Below are positions 26,874 to 34,572 of a stretch of 55,706 nt of DNA, in pieces. Position numbers and translations under genes: made by a program. Each line of letters starts with the position of its first letter. Position 1 is the stretch's first letter. This stretch comes from Leptospira interrogans serovar Manilae (lineage in GTDB: Bacteria > Spirochaetota > Leptospiria > Leptospirales > Leptospiraceae): NCBI GenBank assembly GCA_945887855.1, contig CAMCZP010000015.1, positions 1-55,706 on the forward strand, read 5' to 3'. Under the pieces are notes generated by a model that was not told where the DNA came from, did no database searches, and saw nothing but the letters and a program-made list of their open reading frames with translations.

Positions 26874-27761
26874 ATGAAGATTTTCAATAGACTAGTCATT
26901 CTCCTAGTATTGATGAACTTTAATCTTCTTTATTCTCAGGATGCAGCAGCAGCGGCTCCTACTAAAGAAGAAGAAGTAACAATTAAAGGTGAACTTGTAG
27001 CGGACGATGAAGCAGGGCTTTCCGATGAAGAAAAAGCTCGAAAAAAAGATATCATCAAACAAGAAGCAATGTGGAAAAATGCAGATTTCGTAGGTTATAA
27101 TAAGGCTTTCGAGGATCTCCATAAACTTTCTAAGGCTTTTGCTAACAACAAATACAGATTGGCTTTATCAGCTTACCAGTCCGGTATGAATTCCATCCTA
27201 AAGATGAGAGAAAATGTTGAGCAGTACAGAAAAGAGCAATCTGAAAAGAAACGCCTCGATGAAAAATGGTACTGGCAAAAAATTGATAGAAGAGCAAATG
27301 AAGAGCGTTACATCCAACGCGAAAAAATGGCTGCTAAGTTAGCTGCTGTTACATACTTCACAAAATCTATCAATCATTTAGATGACATTAGAAACGCTGA
27401 TTTAAGAGAAGAAAAAGCTTATAAAACATTGCTTTCTTCTGTTTATAGAGCATGGATAATGGCAGAATTTGATACTCAAAACTATCCTCAGTGTATCCCA
27501 ATCCTTGAGCTTTACCTTGAATTAGATGCAAATGAAAAAGAATACCCAGCTCACAAGTATTTGGCAAGCTGCTACTCTTTCGAAGAAAACACCATGAAGA
27601 AGTACAAAGGTGGATCTGATGATCAAATTCAGAAGCTTAAGAACAAGAAAAATGTTCATCTCTTAAGAGCAACTGAGTTGAAGTATGGTAAAGGTTCTAT
27701 AGAATACAAACATATTGTTGATTTAGTCAACAAAGATGAAGTTATTTCAGTAACTCCTTAA
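26874..27761 (+). CDS. FcpA-like periplasmic flagellar-coiling/sheath protein
   Basis: 295 residues. A signal peptide ([21 protein letters not shown], then QDAAAAAP) sends it to the periplasm. The mature protein is highly charged and all-helical: [57 protein letters not shown] and [12 protein letters not shown], the last two TPR-like. Size, export, helical content and this motif order resemble FcpA, the Leptospiraceae-specific sheath protein that makes the periplasmic flagellum coil. I am working from memory of that family, so the name is an inference. A strong terminator follows, consistent with a monocistronic, well-expressed gene. Confidence 0.6.
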   Translation: MKIFNRLVILLVLMNFNLLYSQDAAAAAPTKEEEVTIKGELVADDEAGLSDEEKARKKDIIKQEAMWKNADFVGYNKAFEDLHKLSKAFANNKYRLALSAYQSGMNSILKMRENVEQYRKEQSEKKRLDEKWYWQKIDRRANEERYIQREKMAAKLAAVTYFTKSINHLDDIRNADLREEKAYKTLLSSVYRAWIMAEFDTQNYPQCIPILELYLELDANEKEYPAHKYLASCYSFEENTMKKYKGGSDDQIQKLKNKKNVHLLRATELKYGKGSIEYKHIVDLVNKDEVISVTP

Positions 27762-27783
27762 TCGTCTACTCTTTCAATGGTAT

Positions 27784-27808
27784 AAAGCAGCCGTTTACCG
27801 GCTGTTTT
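27784..27808 (+). terminator. Rho-independent terminator
   Basis: CAGCCG (27788-27793), loop TTTAC, CGGCTG (27799-27804), extended by A/T pairs and followed by TTTTAT. It lies 27 bp after the stop of the FcpA-like gene. Confidence 0.85.
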
Positions 27809-27897
27809 ATATAGTTGAAAAATCCCACCATAAAATTAAATAAAGCAATCCTGTTGGGAAAATCTAATATTTAGATAGACTCAACAGATTCTTTACC

Positions 27898-28743
27898 ATG
27901 CCAGAAAAAGATACAATCCTATATGTGATTACTAAATCCCAAGAGTTCCTCAAGTCTAAGGGAGTTGCTTCTCCGAGATTAGATGCAGAATTATTATTAG
28001 CTGATCAATTGGGTTTAGAAAGAATTAAATTATATGCTAACTTTGATCATAAACTCACTGATGAAGAAAAAGATCAGTATAGAATTCGAATCAAAAGAAG
28101 GGGATTATTAGAGCCTGTTGCATATATACTTGGAAAAAAAAATTTTTATAAATCAATTTTTACAGTAAATCCATCTGTATTGATTCCTCGACCAGAAACA
28201 GAAGAGTTGGTAGAGTGGATCTTATCAGAGAACTCCTTGTCTAGCCGCTCTGTATTAGATTTAGGGACAGGTTCTGGTTGTATTGCCATCTCACTAAAAA
28301 GAGAGAGACCTGAGTGGAATGTCCACGCATTGGATAATTCCAAGGAAGCATTGGATACAGCGAGGCAAAATGCTCAGGATATTTTAGAAAATAATTTCTT
28401 AGAGTTTTATGAGAGTAATTGGTACCAAGAGCTTCCCGAGTTTAAATACAATATTCTTGTATCCAACCCCCCATATATCCCTTTCACTGAAAAAGATAGC
28501 ATCATGGATGATGTTTTAAAATATGAACCACATTCAGCACTTTTTTTAGAGAAGCCAAGGGAGTTTTATTCAATGTTTATAGAAAATTCCAAAAAATTCT
28601 TAGAATTCAATGGAAAAATTTATTTAGAGATCCATCCTGATTGGGCAGACGTAATACAAGAGATAGCAGCTGTACACGGGTTTAAAATTCAGAAAAAACA
28701 AGATTATAGCAAAAAAAATAGAATGGTACGTATAAACTTATGA
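27898..28743 (+). CDS. prmC: Release factor glutamine methyltransferase
   Basis: 281 residues. N5-methylates the Gln of the GGQ motif in release factors RF1 and RF2 (an RF2 gene is at 17413). N-terminal helical domain with ASPRLDAELLLADQLG; SAM motif VLDLGTGSGCIAISL near residue 120; catalytic NPPY in LVSNPPYIPF near 190; PRPETEELVEW is also typical. Stop overlaps the peroxiredoxin start (ATGA). Confidence 0.95.
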   Translation: MPEKDTILYVITKSQEFLKSKGVASPRLDAELLLADQLGLERIKLYANFDHKLTDEEKDQYRIRIKRRGLLEPVAYILGKKNFYKSIFTVNPSVLIPRPETEELVEWILSENSLSSRSVLDLGTGSGCIAISLKRERPEWNVHALDNSKEALDTARQNAQDILENNFLEFYESNWYQELPEFKYNILVSNPPYIPFTEKDSIMDDVLKYEPHSALFLEKPREFYSMFIENSKKFLEFNGKIYLEIHPDWADVIQEIAAVHGFKIQKKQDYSKKNRMVRINL

Positions 28744-29180
28744 GTTTAGTAAATAAATCTGCTCCACAATTTTCTCTACCTTCAACTGAGGGAGGAAATA
28801 TTATATCCCTTGGAGATTTTAAAAATCAAAAAGTAGTTTTGGTTTTTTATCCAGGTGATGATACTCCAGTTTGCACAAAACAATTATGTTCGTATGCCAC
28901 TGGCTTTGAAGATTTCTCAAATAAAGGAATAGTTCTCTTGGGAATCAATCAGGATACATTAGAGTCTCATTTGAAATTTAAAAGTAAATACAAACTCCCC
29001 TTTCCACTTTTAAGTGATACAGATGGAAAGGTTTGCTCTGAATATGGTGCAAAAGGCCTATTAGGAACAAAACGAGCAACTTTTATAATCAATGAAAAAG
29101 GAATAATAACTTATGAAGATTTTATATTTCCCTTTTTCTTTAGAAATAAGACTGATATTTTAAAAGAGATAGAAAAATAG
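28740..29180 (+). CDS. bcp: Peroxiredoxin (BCP/PrxQ type)
   Basis: 146-residue thiol peroxidase reducing H2O2 and organic peroxides. Peroxidatic Cys45 and a second Cys50 in YPGDDTPVCTKQLCSYATGF match the five-residue spacing of E. coli BCP. FPLLSDTDGKVCSEYGAKG is the second signature. No signal peptide, so cytoplasmic. Translationally coupled to prmC by a 4-nt overlap. Confidence 0.92.
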   Translation: MSLVNKSAPQFSLPSTEGGNIISLGDFKNQKVVLVFYPGDDTPVCTKQLCSYATGFEDFSNKGIVLLGINQDTLESHLKFKSKYKLPFPLLSDTDGKVCSEYGAKGLLGTKRATFIINEKGIITYEDFIFPFFFRNKTDILKEIEK

Positions 29181-29217
29181 TTTCAGGGATAATGTGCTGA
29201 AGTAAGATAAAAAAAAG

Positions 29218-29511
29218 ATGAAATTAATTGTAAATAAATTTATAATAATTGTAGTGCTTACATTAGGGTGTGTTAATCATAGATATAAAATAACTGATAT
29301 TGAAAAACCAGTAGGGAAAGAATCCCTCCATTTGAGTCTTTTTACGATTGGTGGTATGGTTCCAATATTTAATAATTTAGATAAAGACACTGTTTGTCCA
29401 AATAGCAAAATTAGATCAATCAATATGCATGATAGTATTGTAAATACAACTATCTGCACAGTTTCATTATTTCTATTGTGCCCTCATACAGTAGGCATTG
29501 TTTGTGAATAG
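29218..29511 (+). CDS. Small lipoprotein, possibly Bor-like
   Basis: 97 residues. Signal peptide ends in TLGC (about residue 18). The mature part, with a hydrophobic TIGGMVPIFNNLD followed by DTVCPNSKI and ending CPHTVGIVCE, vaguely follows the Bor family of small outer-membrane lipoproteins (glycine-rich segment, one central Cys, a late TxGIYTPxxxxxxC). Confidence in that similarity is low. The next lipoprotein gene overlaps its end. Confidence 0.55.
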   Translation: MKLIVNKFIIIVVLTLGCVNHRYKITDIEKPVGKESLHLSLFTIGGMVPIFNNLDKDTVCPNSKIRSINMHDSIVNTTICTVSLFLLCPHTVGIVCE

Positions 29512-29785
29512 AAAAGTGCTTCTGAGTAGAACTATAAATAAATTCAAGAATTTGTTTATAGTTCTACTCCTATTTAGTATCATAAATTGCTATTCTTACG
29601 AGATAATGTTGCACAGCAAATATGATACTATCAAAACACGTAGAATTACACTTCCCCCTAAAATGTGGGCGTCATTTGATACTATAGGAGAGGATGATCT
29701 ACAGAAGTACTGCGGTAAGAAACCATTGCTACTCGTCAAATTCCGAAATAATAGTCCAATTGAAGTATGGTGTAATGAAGATTAG
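29498..29785 (+). CDS. Small lipoprotein
   Basis: 95 residues from the earliest start (TTG 29498; GTG 29504 is equally possible). Hydrophobic signal FIVLLLFSIINC, a relaxed lipobox with Cys31. Mature part about 64 residues with two Cys (KYCGKK, EVWCNED), no known domain. It overlaps the previous lipoprotein gene by 14 nt and its stop overlaps the stop of the convergent amylase gene by 3 nt. Confidence 0.5.
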   Translation: MFVNRKVLLSRTINKFKNLFIVLLLFSIINCYSYEIMLHSKYDTIKTRRITLPPKMWASFDTIGEDDLQKYCGKKPLLLVKFRNNSPIEVWCNED

Positions 29786-31014
29786 TCATTGATCCACACT
29801 GTCCACTCCCCTTTCTTTTCACATGCGACTTTCCATCCCTTGGGGCCTGTGTAATTAGAATGTATAGAAAGAGCTAACCTTTCCTCCCCTACCTCATTTT
29901 TAACAATCCCTGCGAAACCTGAGTGATGTTGGGTTAAATCTACCCATTCTGACCCAGATACAATACCAGCATGTTTCCGGGCTTTTATTAGGTCTTTGAT
30001 TTCTAATAAATTCCAATCAAATAGATCGGGCCAATAAATACATGGGGTACCTGGTGTACAAATTATAAAACAATAGGCTCTGGATTTAAAATCTGGAGGG
30101 CATTCCCATACTCTTTGCCCCCATCCATTTGCGAGACTGTAGGGAGAAGCACCTGTGTCATGATTTTCAACTAATGTGACTGCAAGTTCCCTTTCCTCTT
30201 TCATTGGGCTTGTGTTGATTCCAAATTTGAATCTTTCAGGATTTCCCGTATTGAGTTCTCGTTTCAATATCATATCAAAAACACTACAACCACTATCTTC
30301 TGCCCATCCAACGATTCGATTTCTCTCACAACCCCCATATCTCACAAACATAGGGTCATCTGAAACACTGGCGGATTGCCAATACTCTCCTACAGAAAAG
30401 TACTCTTCTTTTGTTGTATCTGAAATGAGGGAAAAAACATCCCCAGGATTGTACCCCCAAACAAAGTCCCACCTCCATCCATCCACTTTACAATCATCTA
30501 ATAGTTCGTTAAGAGCAACTCTGAATCGATTGTAAACTTCTGGAGTATCTAGCTTTAGATCACAGGATCCATCTAAAAATGCTCCCCCCGTTTCACCTGC
30601 TGTACCTCTCCAGTGAACTCCTGGGTATGTCCAGAGATCATTTTTCATTCTATGTCGATCTCTATGATTTAAAACAATGTCTATGATAACTTTTATGCCT
30701 GTTTCATGACATGCAGAGACCAATTCTATCAGTTCCTGCTTGGTTCCATAGCGGGAATTGAGATCAAAATCTCTCCAAAAATAGCCCTCTCCTCCTCCGT
30801 GCTTGCCATTCCCTTCCCAATGAGAGTCATCAATCCAAGGAGGAGGTAGATATAGGATTGTAAAACCAGTAGATGCAATCTCATGGATGCGATTTTTTAA
30901 AATGGAATACCATGATTCTCTGCCTACAAGTGTTCCCGTCCCTGAAGTTTTAACTAGATTCCAATGGAATCCTTGCAATATTATATCTTTTCCATTCCCT
31001 CGTGTGGATTTCAT
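29782..31014 (-). CDS. Alpha-amylase (GH13), cytoplasmic
   Basis: 410-residue glycoside hydrolase family 13 enzyme hydrolysing alpha-1,4-glucans. Conserved regions: DIVLNH (112-117), GWRWDFVWGY with nucleophile Asp183, GEYW with acid/base Glu210, and VENHDTGAS with Asp286. The overall form and the HDTGAS box resemble plant-type and maltooligosaccharide-forming amylases. No signal peptide, so it probably acts on internal glycogen or maltodextrins. A C-terminal beta domain follows (GIVKNEVGEERLALSIHSN). Confidence 0.93.
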   Translation of the reverse strand: MKSTRGNGKDIILQGFHWNLVKTSGTGTLVGRESWYSILKNRIHEIASTGFTILYLPPPWIDDSHWEGNGKHGGGEGYFWRDFDLNSRYGTKQELIELVSACHETGIKVIIDIVLNHRDRHRMKNDLWTYPGVHWRGTAGETGGAFLDGSCDLKLDTPEVYNRFRVALNELLDDCKVDGWRWDFVWGYNPGDVFSLISDTTKEEYFSVGEYWQSASVSDDPMFVRYGGCERNRIVGWAEDSGCSVFDMILKRELNTGNPERFKFGINTSPMKEERELAVTLVENHDTGASPYSLANGWGQRVWECPPDFKSRAYCFIICTPGTPCIYWPDLFDWNLLEIKDLIKARKHAGIVSGSEWVDLTQHHSGFAGIVKNEVGEERLALSIHSNYTGPKGWKVACEKKGEWTVWIND

Positions 31015-31530
31015 TGAAATTCCCCCTAATTGGTAAATATTTGTAGTTTGAAATATGGCTTTATGATTCTTTTAATGTTAAAATTAGCAAGTAATAACAG
31101 TAATTATTACTCAGCGAGTTTGGGAAAAAATAAAAAGACTAATTTTTTATTAATTCCAATTCTTCTTTTATCTCATATCTCTTTGTTACTTTTTTCTTCT
31201 CTTTTTGGAAAGAGAAGAAAAAAGTAACCAAAAAAGAAGAGAAACCCGGACGGTCGCTCCACTCCCTAAAACCTCCAGGGTTTTGTTACTCTGTAGTTAC
31301 CTAAAATACTTACCTTAAATTGTACAATCTTTTTTTTCGTTGAGTAGTTACTAACAGTAGTCTTAAATGCATATTTTTATGAACCTTTACCTGCATAAGA
31401 AGATATGATGGAGTAGGAGAAAATTAGTTAGATATCAAACTATAAGAGATAATATAGTTTGATATTTGCTTAAAAGATAGTTTACGAAAAATAAAAGATA
31501 TATAGTTTGGTATGAAAAAGGAGAATGAAT
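31015..31530. other. 515-bp intergenic region with a long perfect hairpin
   Basis: Between the divergent amylase and YceI-lipoprotein genes. It contains the 20-bp perfect inverted repeat at 31185-31228, then a relatively GC-rich stretch (CCCGGACGGTCGCTCCACTC, from 31245) and a second small hairpin, AAAACC (31268-31273) and GGTTTT (31279-31284). A 65-codon frame that reads into the hairpin ends in KRRKK and looks accidental. Confidence 0.65.
31185..31228. repeat. 20-bp perfect inverted repeat
   Basis: Left arm GTTACTTTTTTCTTCTCTTT (31185-31204), loop TTGG, right arm its exact complement (31209-31228). Neither adjacent gene ends here, so it is not a terminator for a visible gene. It may be part of a dispersed repeat that continues into the GC-richer block up to about 31290. 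Confidence 0.9.
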
Positions 31531-32160
31531 ATGAAAAAAATTTCATTTTTAATACCGGTACTAGTTATTGCAACCATCTCTATGTATTGTGGGAAAGCAC
31601 CTGAAGCACCGAAAGCTGAAACAGGAGCAGAAGCAATTACAGCAGAACCAAAAGGAACACCAACTTCTATCAATATAGAAAAAAGTATGGTAAAGTGGAT
31701 TGGAACGAAAGTAACAGGTCAGCACAATGGAACAATAAAAATTTCAGGTGGAAATATCTACTTAGATGGGAATACTCTTACTGGTGGAAAGTTTACAATG
31801 AATATGGCATCCTTAGATAATGCAGATTTAACTGGAGAATATAAAGAAAAGCTAGTTGGACATTTAAAAAGTGATGAGTTTTTTGATGTAGCTAAATATC
31901 CTACAGCAGAATTTGTTATTACAAATATAGGGGAAGTTGGGGCAGACGGAAAAACAGAAATCACTGGAAATTTAAAGATAAAAGATATTACTAACTCTAT
32001 TAAGTTCCCAGCTAAAATTACCTTTGATGCAAATAAAAAACCTTTAGCAGCACTTGCTAATTTTAACATCAATCGTCAACAGTGGAAAATAACATACCCT
32101 GGAAAACCAGATGATCTAATCAAAGATGAGATCAATCTTGATTTGAATATTAGTCTCTAA
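31531..32160 (+). CDS. YceI-family lipoprotein
   Basis: 209-residue lipoprotein with a YceI domain. AAGGAG at 31518-31523 is 7 nt from ATG 31531, so that start is chosen over ATG 31525, which would leave only 1 nt. Signal peptide ends in SMYC (about residue 20), then a Pro/Ala/Glu linker (APEAPKAETGAEAI). YceI features: VKWIGTKVTGQHNGTI, the KSDEFFDVAKYPTAEFV box, and LKIKDITNSIKFPAKI. It probably binds a lipid or quinone-like isoprenoid in the envelope. It differs from the soluble YceI at 6446. Confidence 0.93.
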   Translation: MKKISFLIPVLVIATISMYCGKAPEAPKAETGAEAITAEPKGTPTSINIEKSMVKWIGTKVTGQHNGTIKISGGNIYLDGNTLTGGKFTMNMASLDNADLTGEYKEKLVGHLKSDEFFDVAKYPTAEFVITNIGEVGADGKTEITGNLKIKDITNSIKFPAKITFDANKKPLAALANFNINRQQWKITYPGKPDDLIKDEINLDLNISL

Positions 32161-32172
32161 TTTTTAATCTCC

Positions 32173-32220
32173 TATAAAAGTGAATTTTGTATTTTTAAAT
32201 AAGAGAAATTCACTTTTATA
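32173..32220. terminator. Bidirectional terminator between convergent genes
   Basis: Perfect 15-bp inverted repeat, arms 32173-32187 and 32206-32220 (TATAAAAGTGAATTT and its complement), 18-nt loop. It lies between the stops of the YceI lipoprotein (32160) and the minus-strand gene ending at 32227, with T-runs on both sides of transcription. Confidence 0.75.
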
Positions 32221-32226
32221 TTTCCT

Positions 32227-32694
32227 CTAAAATAATCGATCAGTAATAAAATTCTTTATCATTCTTGCATCTTTTTTTGAAAAATTTTCAATTTTAATCT
32301 CCGATCTAGCTTTAGGTTTGATTATTATTGTAGAAAAAAAAACAGATTCATAGATTTCCACACCTGAAATATCAGAGTAGAGAACAAAACTTTCTGTACC
32401 TGACCAGACTGATTTGACATTAAAAGTTATACCTTTTGTGCTAAATATAACTTCATCAGGTGTCAGTGGATCACCAAGGCGACTAGCTCTAAAAATTTTA
32501 CTTATTTCTATATCTGGAAGTGGAATAGTTTCTTGTGAAACAACTAAATCTTTAGAATTACTTTCTAATTCTATCGGTGACTGAGGGTAGGTTTCCTCTG
32601 GTTCAGATTCCTTTACTAGATCTTGAAAGAAATGTCGTATAAAAAAACCAGCTAGAAAGCCAGCAACCAAATAGAAAAACTCTGTTTTATTCAT
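32227..32694 (-). CDS. Membrane-anchored protein with PH-like C-terminal domain
   Basis: 155 residues. One N-terminal helix (FFYLVAGFLAGFFIRHFF), an acidic linker with many Glu and Ser, then about 85 residues of beta-rich sequence (DEVIFSTKGITFNVKSVW, FVLYSDISGVEIYES, STIIIKPKARSEIKIENF) ending in a helix (KKDARMIKNFITDRLF). That strand-then-helix order fits a bacterial PH-type domain. Function unknown. Confidence 0.6.
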   Translation of the reverse strand: MNKTEFFYLVAGFLAGFFIRHFFQDLVKESEPEETYPQSPIELESNSKDLVVSQETIPLPDIEISKIFRASRLGDPLTPDEVIFSTKGITFNVKSVWSGTESFVLYSDISGVEIYESVFFSTIIIKPKARSEIKIENFSKKDARMIKNFITDRLF

Positions 32695-32814
32695 GCTTTC
32701 TTTATTTCAAAATCCATATAACAAGCATCATCAATATTTGTACATTGGAAAAATTAACTTGAAAAATAATCAACTCATCACATATTCACATTCAGTTATT
32801 TTAACGGAATATAT

Positions 32815-33513
32815 ATGGCAGATAGAAAATCTAATAGAAGAAAAAAAGTAGAAATTCCAGAATCAAAAATTATAGAAGGCCAACAGCTCAGTGCTAAGCC
32901 TCCTGTGGAAGAAAAAAGAAAAATCTATCCATCAACGGTTGTAAGTGTTACTTGGGATGCATTGAATACAAAGAGAAAAGTAAATGATGATCTAAAAACT
33001 GAAATTTCAGACTTGTACTATGAGATCCAAAAAAAACCCAGTGCTCAAATAGAAAAATTAAACCAACTCATCCAAGAATATCCAGATCTTCAAATTTTTC
33101 AAGGATATTTATTGATGGTATATATTATTGAAGAAGATGAAAGAGCAGTAGATATAGCCGAAAATCTTTTCAATAAATATCCTGATTTTATGTTTGGAAA
33201 AATTGGGTTTATAGAGTCAGCTATTTTAAGGGGGGAATTAAATTCTATTCCTGACTTTTTAGAGGATAAATATGATTATAAACAAATATTTCCTCAAAGA
33301 GGAGCATTTCATATTGTTGAAGTATTGCATTTTTATTTTTCCTTAGGACGATACTACGCTGTTAAAGGTATGCCTAATGAAGCTAGTATATATATGGAGC
33401 ATATAAAGTCTATCGATGAAGATCACATATTTTTAAAGAAATTACAAAAAGATATGGATAAAGGATCGGGAGTTAAGTTCTACCAGAAAGTTCTTCGTAG
33501 ATTTAAAAAATAA
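32815..33513 (+). CDS. TPR-like helical protein
   Basis: 232 residues. A basic, disordered N-terminus (DRKSNRRKKVEIPE) is followed by helical pairs with TPR spacing: LNQLIQEYPDLQIFQGYLLM, DERAVDIAENLFNKYPDFMF, and YFSLGRYYAVKGMPNEASIY. No signal peptide, so cytoplasmic. Probably a protein-interaction scaffold; specific function unknown. Confidence 0.7.
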   Translation: MADRKSNRRKKVEIPESKIIEGQQLSAKPPVEEKRKIYPSTVVSVTWDALNTKRKVNDDLKTEISDLYYEIQKKPSAQIEKLNQLIQEYPDLQIFQGYLLMVYIIEEDERAVDIAENLFNKYPDFMFGKIGFIESAILRGELNSIPDFLEDKYDYKQIFPQRGAFHIVEVLHFYFSLGRYYAVKGMPNEASIYMEHIKSIDEDHIFLKKLQKDMDKGSGVKFYQKVLRRFKK

Positions 33514-33549
33514 GTAAAGTCAGATACATTTTATATACCCCAAATAATT

Positions 33550-34572
33550 TTAGGGCTTCACTTTTAAAATAATTTTTCCAATTGATTTGCCTGATCGAAA
33601 GTATGACAATGCTTCTTGGGCATCTTCGAATGGAAATTCTCTTCCAATAAACTGAGGTTTTAAGTCCATAGCTAAAACCTCTTTTAGGTAGTTTGATAGC
33701 TCATCAAGCTTATCCCACATCCAAATTAAATTAAATGCCATGACTGATTTATTTTCTGTTGTCATACTCAATGGATCTATTTTTGGCCTATTTAAATAAT
33801 TTAAGATAGTATTTATCCAATCCGGGGATGAGCCTTGGGGAGTAAAATTAGCTGATCCATAGGTAATGATTCTACCACCCGATGATAATAATTTATAGCT
33901 ATCTTCAAAAATTTTCCCACCTATGCATTCAAGTACTAGAGATAGTTCACGTCCCTTGGTTGCAGTTTCTAAGTCTGTATAAAATCGATCAGATCGGACA
34001 ATGAAATCGTCATATCCTTCTTCTTTTAAAAAAGAAAGTTTACTTGTATCACCAATTGTGCCTATTGTATAAGCTCCAATTGATTTTGCTATCCGATTTG
34101 CAAATATACCAACCCCTCCGGCAGCACTGTGTATGAGGACAGTCTGACCTTTTTTAATATTACCTAGGGAGCATAAGGCATAATAAGCCGTAAGGGCTTG
34201 TGCTATAAATCCTGCTCCTTCTGAAAAGCTCCATTTTTTTGGGAGTTGGTGAATAGATTTTTCATCTATATTTAAATAATCAGAATAAGCTCCAAATTTT
34301 GTAACACCCATTATTTGGTCTCCAATTCGAAATCGTGTTACGGAGGGTCCCAATTTTTTCACTACTCCAGAAAACTCTAATCCTGGAATAAAACTTCCTT
34401 TAGGTGTAGCACTGTACAAACCAGTTAGGGCAAAAATATCAGCAAAGTTTAGACCAATTGCATGAACTTCAATTGTAAGCTCAGTACCAGATGGATCAGA
34501 TAGTTCTTCTGAAACAAGTTTTAAGTCTTTAATATTTCCTGCTTTTGAGATCTTATGAATTCTTCTTAACAT
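33550..34572 (-). CDS. Zinc-independent alcohol dehydrogenase/quinone oxidoreductase (MDR family)
   Basis: 340-residue NADPH-dependent reductase of the medium-chain superfamily. N-terminal GroES-like fold with EVHAIGLNFADIFALTGLY and PGLEFSGVVKKLG; NADPH-binding segment VLIHSAAGGVGIFANRIAKS near residue 145. The Cys and His ligands of zinc enzymes are missing, so it belongs to the quinone oxidoreductase branch; the VAT-1-like subgroup is possible. Its start lies inside the 3' end of the upstream RND transporter gene (20-nt overlap), so they are cotranscribed. Confidence 0.88.
   Translation of the reverse strand: MLRRIHKISKAGNIKDLKLVSEELSDPSGTELTIEVHAIGLNFADIFALTGLYSATPKGSFIPGLEFSGVVKKLGPSVTRFRIGDQIMGVTKFGAYSDYLNIDEKSIHQLPKKWSFSEGAGFIAQALTAYYALCSLGNIKKGQTVLIHSAAGGVGIFANRIAKSIGAYTIGTIGDTSKLSFLKEEGYDDFIVRSDRFYTDLETATKGRELSLVLECIGGKIFEDSYKLLSSGGRIITYGSANFTPQGSSPDWINTILNYLNRPKIDPLSMTTENKSVMAFNLIWMWDKLDELSNYLKEVLAMDLKPQFIGREFPFEDAQEALSYFRSGKSIGKIILKVKP

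Noticed and set aside
31030..31227. 65-codon frame ending in the 20-bp hairpin
   Set aside because: Low-complexity hydrophobic product that ends in the repeat; no ribosome-binding site and no family.
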